Source: Chondrilla cf. caribensis (Eukaryota; Porifera; Demospongiae; Chondrillida; Chondrillidae). From it: a stretch of 64,000 nucleotides of DNA. Numbering within the stretch: the first letter of the stretch is position 1; each line of letters opens with the position of its first letter. Below, one piece after another: positions 57,264-64,000 of this stretch. Made by a program: the position numbers and the translations under genes. The notes below the pieces were generated by a model. It worked only from the letters and a program-made list of their open reading frames with translations. It was not told where the DNA came from and made no database searches. Location: positions 3,492,295 to 3,556,294 of the forward strand of contig OZ026555.1 in assembly GCA_964020155.1 (NCBI GenBank). The letters run 5' to 3'.

Positions 57264-60200
57264 ATGGCGACAGATGTGGAGTGGCCATTTGAAGGCTTTG
57301 ATGAAGATTTACTTCGTTAGTCCATGTCATTATCGATTAATTGTGTGGTAATTGACGCTTGATTATGGTGCTGCAATTATTCAATCTCCCATAGAGAAAG
57401 CTGGCGAAAAAGAATTGGAGAACTATGAAACCTTCCTGAAGGAATACGGCACGCAGCTGAAGGAAATTGAGAATACGCTAGGAGATACGGTCGGAGACAC
57501 GTGGGACTTCTCCATCGATCCAATCACACTGAATGTGAGTATTTAACTCGGCTACTTGTCTAGTTCGATTGTCGCCCTGTAGTCTCTTAAGTGGTAGCTA
57601 GCCTTGTGGAGAAACGCTGCTGCGGAATACAAAGTACCTGGGATGAAATGGGGACCTCTGTTTCCGCCCTTAGGCTCTTAGTAGCAGTACTGACTAGGCT
57701 ATGGTTAAGAGGTAGACTCAGTCTGTGCATTGGAGGGTCTCTGTCAGTTACTGTACAGTACTGGGTTGAGTGCAGTTCTAACCCCAAGGTGATTTTCTAC
57801 AGAGCCTAGCTATCAACCACCTGACAGCGGGGCTGTATATTGCCTTATAGTGTACATGTTTTGTGCAGTGTGTACTGTATTGGAGCTTGCAGTTGGAGCG
57901 GGGGGTTGGCTCAATCCAAATCCAGCTATAATGTCACTGCAGCTACGTTTAAACGGTGGAAGTAGTTTTCCAAGATTAGGGGTAAAATTTTCAGAGGGTT
58001 TAATCCTCCCCCTTTGCTGCCTCCAATCCCCATCCAAAGGACCCTTCAATGTATAGGTTTGTAAAGACTGGCAACCAGATGTCCCTGAAACAACAGGAGA
58101 TGGAAAAAACTAGGTATAGGCTTGTATAATTATGTAGCCCCTTTAATACAAACCTCTACTCGACACAAACCAATTTTTGAACATTATTTGGATTGCTGTA
58201 GTAGTGTACATATAGTAAGCAAACTCTGATAAGAACATCCGATAACAAGAATTCATGTTAAGGTCCCTTGTAGTTTGTCTTAAAGAGTGTCTACTGTATA
58301 TAATATGTGTCTACGTATATGTTTGTCTCATTTGTTCTAATTTGTTCCCCCTTTCACATTAGAGTCTACCACATGAGCACGCTTCATGGTTCGACTTGCT
58401 GAAGACCGACCATACAGTAAGTGCCTGTGTTATTAGTCTTGTCCTGTTTTTACGGGGGGGGTGCACTTGTGGAACTGGGAATAAGACCAATGTGTTATGT
58501 GAGTTTGCTTTGTGGAGAAAATACTGCCATTGGTGCACTCACATCATCGCAGATTCTCAACAAGGTGATTACAGTGTTTGCAGCTTTGTGTGGCGAAGTA
58601 CATGAACTGAAGCAAAAGGTACGGTCATTTACGTACGTGTGAGTGGAATCTGATCGTTTGCTTCACTGCTTTTGTTGACTTCTTTCTGTTGGTTGTCCAC
58701 CAATCTGAGTGTGGTCATTAGTAAACCTAGCATCTCATTGTGCTAGTTAGCTCCACATACCCTGTGTGGGAGTGTGGTATAAGGATAATACTTCAACATC
58801 ATACTGTAATCTACAAACATAATGCAGTGGAACCTCTCTATTAAGGACACTTTGGGACCTTAAGATTAATCCTTATTACAGAGGTTTCCTCAATTCAGAG
58901 GTCATTTAATACACTAAAGTACTACACTGGGACACATAATGGTGTCCTTTTTATAGAGGTTTCCACTTTTCAGAGGTTTGTAATGGAGAGGTTCCACTGT
59001 ATATAATAAGATTCACAGCTACCTACAAAATTAATGTACGTATGTGCACATGTACTGTGACTACAGAATCACTGCTAGCAAACTTTGATCATTCTTTCTG
59101 TCACTTGGAACATTACTCTCAAGCCTTACATATTCACAGTTTCTCTGTTTTCCTACACATGCAGGACGCATCACATGTACAAATGGATACTGACATGTGT
59201 GTGTATGTATGTATAGTGAATTGTCTTTAAACTCCCACTGCTTTGTCAGCTAAACCTATCAATCCACCACATTTTCCCAGTGCCAATACAATCTACAATC
59301 GGTATTGTCTATCCAATTGATCTGCCAAACTCATTATCCCACCATATTTTTTGATAACGAATTTAAGTGGGTTAACGAGTATTCACTACGTACATACATA
59401 TGTATGCCTTATTTCCAAACACCTGACATAGCTAATACACATCATGTATAACAAGCCCTCATTAGCATTATAACTGTTATATGTACTCTATACCAGCGCT
59501 GTACTTTGATACCTGCCACATGTATGTACTGTCTGTATGGCCATGTAGTCTTGTTCTGGACCTTTCTTTTTGCTTATCTAACGTTTATAAAAGAGTGGAG
59601 TGTTGAACATTAAAGAGTTAATGGTGTTGTGTTTTACTAAGATACTGCGTTCGCTTGATACTCTCAGTTTGTTGTGATTGTGTGTGTGTTTACTTATGTA
59701 TGTATGTAGTTCTAGTTAGGTTTCCTTTGTTGTAACTTTTGCTTGAAAATGTTCAACTTATCGACCATTTTCAATTCATCATCTTCTCATTATGTACATC
59801 GTAGGCCATGACCAAGTTCTACTATCCACTGCTGCTCTACGACGTTGGAGGTAAGATGCACTATGTACTACCACGTAGCATGTACTTCCTGTCTTGAGCT
59901 CCCAATATCACTGTTCCCATTCCCATATTCGTCTTCACTTCCATCCTTGTTTCCACACCCGTTTTTTTCTCAATCTCAGCTTTTTCCTTTGAAGTCATCC
60001 CTCTTCCTTGTTTTCACTTCTGTTCCTGTTTTCACTTCTGTTCCTGTTTTCTCTTCGTTCCTTCCTCCCACTTTCATCCATTTATGTCTACAATCTCACA
60101 TCCTCTTCTCACTTCCGACCTATACTTCCAGTATCAATGCACACCACCGCATTCTTCCATTCTAATCCCATCCCTCCCCATACCATACCATACCATACCA

Positions 60201-60592
60201 TCCCTCCCCCTCCCCATACCATACCATGCCATACCATCCCTCCGCTTCCCTTACTTTCCCTACACCCCGACCCCCACTCCCTTCCAGTGTCTGACAAAGG
60301 GTCCCTAGAAGATGGGGAATCTCAGCTCATGATTGGCAGGATGCTACCACTGCTTCAAGATCTGACCAGTTTTGTTAATAGGATCTATTCTGTTGTGAAG
60401 AACATTGTTTGGCAGCTCTCATCATTTTACTCTGAATCAGAGTATGTACTCTGTGTGTGTGTGCGTGTGTTTGTGTATGTGTGTTCAAGTGTACATGTAC
60501 AGTATGTGTATGAAGGAGTGTGTGTATCTGTGTGACTGTGTGTGTTTCTCTTTGTACATGTGTATGTACGTATGTGTATGTGACTGTGTGTG

Positions 60593-60690
<98 letters not shown>

Positions 60691-60797
60691 CAAGTGTACA
60701 TGTACAGTATGTGTATGAAGGAGTGTGTGTATCTGTGTGACTGTGTGTGTTTCTCTTTGTACATGTGTATGTACGTATGTGTATGTGACTGTGTGTG

Positions 60798-60861
<64 letters not shown>

Positions 60862-61767
60862 TGTGTGTGTGTGTGACTATGTGTGAAAGTGAAATGATAG
60901 GAATGCTCATGTGTCATTGTTTTGTTTTTACTCTGTACCATAACAGAAGTAAGAGGGTCATGAATTCCAGTGGGATTCATCTAGAAGTAAGCCTACCTGC
61001 CACCTGCTGTGTATTGTTTCATGTGCAGCTGTTAAGGTCAGGAGATTAATTGCAAACTTTCAAATGCCATTTATTGACCATTAATTCTGTATTTAGGCCT
61101 TTCACAACCTGTGAGTTTGTTGTGATGTTCGCTTTTGAACACGGAAAGCGAAGAATGTATCCATCGCCCTTCATTCTCAAAATGCCACCTGTTGGTGCCA
61201 CCTTGTAGTTCGTACATACTGTTGCTAGGCACCCTCTAGTACCATCTTCCTACTCATTTACAGTATTTCAAACTATCATTTCGGTGACATCGCCTGTTGC
61301 TAAGATATAAATTTTCTATCTTGCTGCTTAGTGTAAAAATGTAACTACAGAGGAACCCCAATTGATTCCTCCTTACTGACACCACCTCTGTAATAGGACC
61401 ACTATATTCCAGTCTTTCAACTGTATTGCTCTGTACTCTTTCAACATCAGAATTAGGACCACTTCATGATTCAGACCACTCTGACTGGTCCCATAGGTGG
61501 TCTTGATAGTATGGTCCTACTGTATGTATAACAACACTTATAATGTACTGTATGCTCTAGCGCTGTTGGTCATTGAGTTCTATGTAGTGTATGTACCTGC
61601 GTATTAACCTGCTGGCAGGTGTTATGTGTCTGCTGGATTGAGCAGCTTGTATTGGTATCCTTCAGCTTGTGTTTGAAAATCTCGGTGATGCCCTGAAGAT
61701 TCTGATCACTTTGGACTCCATTTTTGCTGAGGTAGCTATATTCAGAGAACATTGGAGCGATTATAAG

Positions 61768-61821
<54 letters not shown>

Positions 61822-62411
61822 ACCCAAACACTCAAACACACGCACACATATCATCATCTTCCCATCATGGTGCAGGGTTGTTACATCAGTTAGTGGAGCA
61901 CCAAAGGAATATGGAGTGGATGACGACAAGCTAAGACCATTTGAGAAACTTCTGCAAAGCATCGAAGGGAAACTAATGGATGGACATATTTTCACCGTAA
62001 GAGCACTAAATGTACCCCAGTTGGATCTGTTGATATGCTACGTATGTGTACATTCTGTATCTACATATGCATAATATACATACATATGTATGTACCTAGG
62101 CCAATGCCCACTACTAATACTAAATTGACTATACGTATATATATTTGCTATAAGCCATACATACTGTGATATTGATGTATATTGTAGAGGTTTGTAGTGG
62201 TTCATTGCTATGTGGTATAGTACCACTTGCTCATTTTTGCAGTAATAAGGTTGTTTCTTTGCCTTTTCCATGCCAGAAATGTGTTCAGCAGATCTATGAT
62301 TTCGGTGAGATATTTGTAACACAAAACGCTCTACTTGCTGATGAGTTCCTCTTCAGTATATCGGAATTGGCAACCAAGTGTGACAGCAGGCTTATGTCAT
62401 CTAGTGAGTGT

Positions 62412-62488
<77 letters not shown>

Positions 62489-62577
62489 CATATGTGCATT
62501 GCATGTGAATGTGTGCATGCGTATGCATCTGTGTGTGTACATGCATATCGACACACACATACACACATACACACACG

Positions 62578-62624
<47 letters not shown>

Positions 62625-63717
62625 GCACACACACATACATACACCAACAAACACTCGTGACATAGACACTACGTTCTTTCTATAACAAGAGCTCATTGAA
62701 GTGTTCTTGTTCTGATCTAACACACTGTCAACTTCAGGAGACAATGTGGAGTTCCTTCAGGATAAGTATGTGGGCGTGTGTGCTCTTCTGGTGCTTCACT
62801 TCAACATCTACAACACTTCGGACAAGAAGCTGGCCAAGGCAGTGTGGGAGCTACACAAGAGTGTGAGTTGCTGCTGCATTACCCCACACCAAACAAGACT
62901 CCTATGAACACAAAGGGGGTTTAGACTCTCAAGAAACATCCAGCATTTTGGAGCATTTGAAAATCACATTTGGTCAGTTTTGTTCATTCTTCTGAGACAC
63001 CCCCAATTGGAACGTGTCAGGAAAATGACTGAAACTGACCAGACTATGTTTTCCAACACTCCCCAGAGACAGCTGCAATGCAAACGTAGACTACAGCTTT
63101 TAGCAGACTAAACCTATATTGTGTATGTAGCTCATGACAGGAACGGTCACAAAGTCACTGTTGACAATTCAAAGCCCACAGTGTCCTCAATAGAGAAGTT
63201 TAGCTGTATACAGTGCAGCTCATACCACATGTATACATGTTTTGTTATTCATACCTTACCCTTCATACCCCTGGGTCTACACACATGAATCCATATGTAC
63301 GTACATAAAAATAATATATTACATACATTACATGCGTATGTTGTTTTATGGTATACTTTATAATATTGTTTTGTCCACCTACGTAATGAGGATGCACATC
63401 ATAACATTTTATAATGTCTGCTCCAATCCTCCATCCAGCACCCTGCTGTCTCCCTGTTTGGGAACGTCGTTTGGTATCCTTCTGATTTTCTCCGACACAA
63501 CCTCCCTTTCTTGGACGAGGCGAAGTTGCTGAACAAGAAGGCTATCAGTGCAGTCCAGGAGACCCGAACCAAGTACCTCAACCAGCTGACATCAACTCTG
63601 AAGGTTGTAGTGCAGCAGTACCAGTTTAAGGTTTCTGGTTGGATGACTGGAATGGAATCTGCTTTGAAGTCTAAGGTCAAGGATGATATCAGGAGACATG
63701 CTCATCTTTATATAGAG
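57264..63717 (+). CDS. WASHC4: WASH complex subunit 4 (SWIP), N-terminal part
   Basis: Large core subunit of the WASH complex, which activates Arp2/3 actin assembly on endosomes. Twelve exons are visible: 57264-57315, 57395-57534, 58363-58416, 58553-58618, 59805-59850, 60288-60441, 60947-60986, 61666-61769, 61876-61996, 62277-62403, 62738-62862, 63439-63717. All introns are GT-AG and phases agree, giving 436 residues before the window ends. The human protein is about 1170 aa, so roughly two thirds is missing. Characteristic stretches: LENYETFLKEYGTQLKEIEN, GDTWDFSIDPITLN, NKVITVFAALCGEV, LKILITLDSIFAEVAIFREH, EYGVDDDKLRPFEKLL, DKYVGVCALLVLHF, NVVWYPSDFL and VSGWMTGMES, each lining up with the vertebrate protein in order. 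The start at 57264 gives an acidic opening (MATDVEWPFEGFDEDL) as in the family. Confidence 0.95.
58825..58999. mobile_element. MITE, family 'ctattaaggacac', in WASHC4 intron
   Basis: 175 bp with ends CAGTGGAACCTCTCTATTAA and GGAGAGGTTCCACTG; right flank TA, left flank TG (one change from TA). Close relative of 45296-45470. Confidence 0.88.
59214..59388. mobile_element. MITE, family 'aatctgccac', in WASHC4 intron
   Basis: 175 bp with ends TAGTGAATTG and TATTCACTA. The interior 'ccacattttcccagtgccaatacaat' matches 52515-52689 but is more diverged. Confidence 0.7.
60175..60245. repeat. CCATA / CCCTCCC simple repeat
   Basis: ACCATACCATACC runs alternating with CCCTCCC blocks, a pyrimidine-rich tract ahead of the WASHC4 exon at 60288. 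Confidence 0.9.
60481..60890. repeat. Tandem duplication, 205-bp period, with (GT)n
   Basis: The segment starting GTGTTCAAGTGTACATGTAC at 60481 recurs at 60686 with the same internal landmarks (GAAGGAGTGTGTGTATCTGT, TTTCTCTTTGTACATGTG) and each copy ends in a long GT run. Confidence 0.95.
61348..61522. mobile_element. MITE-like element in WASHC4 intron
   Basis: 175 bp with ends CAGAGGAACCCC and GGTCCTACTG; TA lies to its right and TA one base further out on the left. The interior repeats 'ggaccac' motifs like 1236-1414. Confidence 0.65.
61770..61819. repeat. (GT)n microsatellite beginning at a WASHC4 donor
   Basis: The exon ends at 61769 and the donor GT opens a 50-base GT run. Confidence 0.95.
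62418..62620. repeat. (GT)n then (CA)n inverted microsatellites
   Basis: About 60 bases of GT (62418-62480), a 95-base spacer, then about 45 bases of CA (62578-62622), which could fold into a long hairpin in the intron transcript. Confidence 0.9.
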
Positions 63718-63718
63718 G

Positions 63719-63990
<272 letters not shown>

Positions 63991-64000
63991 TGTAAGTTTG

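Overview
The window reads as nuclear DNA of an invertebrate metazoan. The best supported genes are spliced with GT-AG introns: a class II ARF GTPase, the WASH-complex subunit WASHC4, a CD20/MS4A-like four-span protein and the C-terminal half of an MFS transporter. Intergenic and intronic DNA is full of (GT)n microsatellites, TACGTA/TACATA-rich tracts and small inverted-repeat transposons. A sponge or another early-branching animal is my guess from gene content and the abundance of small DNA transposons; the sequence does not prove the phylum. There are no operons or bacterial signals.

Layout. 1-4517: last exons of an MFS transporter (+). 4.6-6.7 kb: AT-rich DNA, a scrap of a multispan-protein gene and a broken reverse transcriptase (-). 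6914-8188: intronless GT10 fucosyltransferase 1 (+). 10032-12080: two-exon multispan membrane protein with an N-terminal ectodomain (+). 12.4-13.6 kb: foldback element and hAT-like MITE. 14664-19676: complete six-exon ARF gene (+), 181 aa, with a 653-bp terminal-inverted-repeat element in intron 4. 20623-21945 and 22681-23604: two intronless Fic-domain proteins (+) with intact catalytic motifs.

24.5-48.3 kb is a mosaic of duplicated pieces of the ARF-Fic1-Fic2 segment joined to fucosyltransferase genes. It holds orphan ARF exons 3, 4 and 5 (copy one) and 3 and 4 (copy two), two truncated and two full-length fucosyltransferases (-), and decayed Fic copies in both orientations. Later insertions include a TA-flanked MITE, a Ty3/gypsy LTR element with a 5-bp target duplication, a 44-bp perfect palindrome with a 7-bp target duplication, and the 3' end of a poly(A) retroelement. 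Because paralogous copies give the empty sites, several insertions can be read directly as insertions.

51267-56486: three-exon CD20/MS4A-like gene (+) whose second intron carries a Helitron-like element, MITEs and a 35-bp VNTR. 57264 to beyond the window end: WASHC4 (+), twelve exons visible, 436 codons.

How the genes relate. ARF (Golgi/endosome vesicle GTPase), WASHC4 (endosomal actin) and the Golgi fucosyltransferases all belong to the endomembrane system, but ordinary linkage explains this. The most distinctive feature is the co-amplified ARF / Fic / fucosyltransferase block, in which the fucosyltransferases stayed open and vary in stem repeats while the extra ARF and Fic copies decayed.
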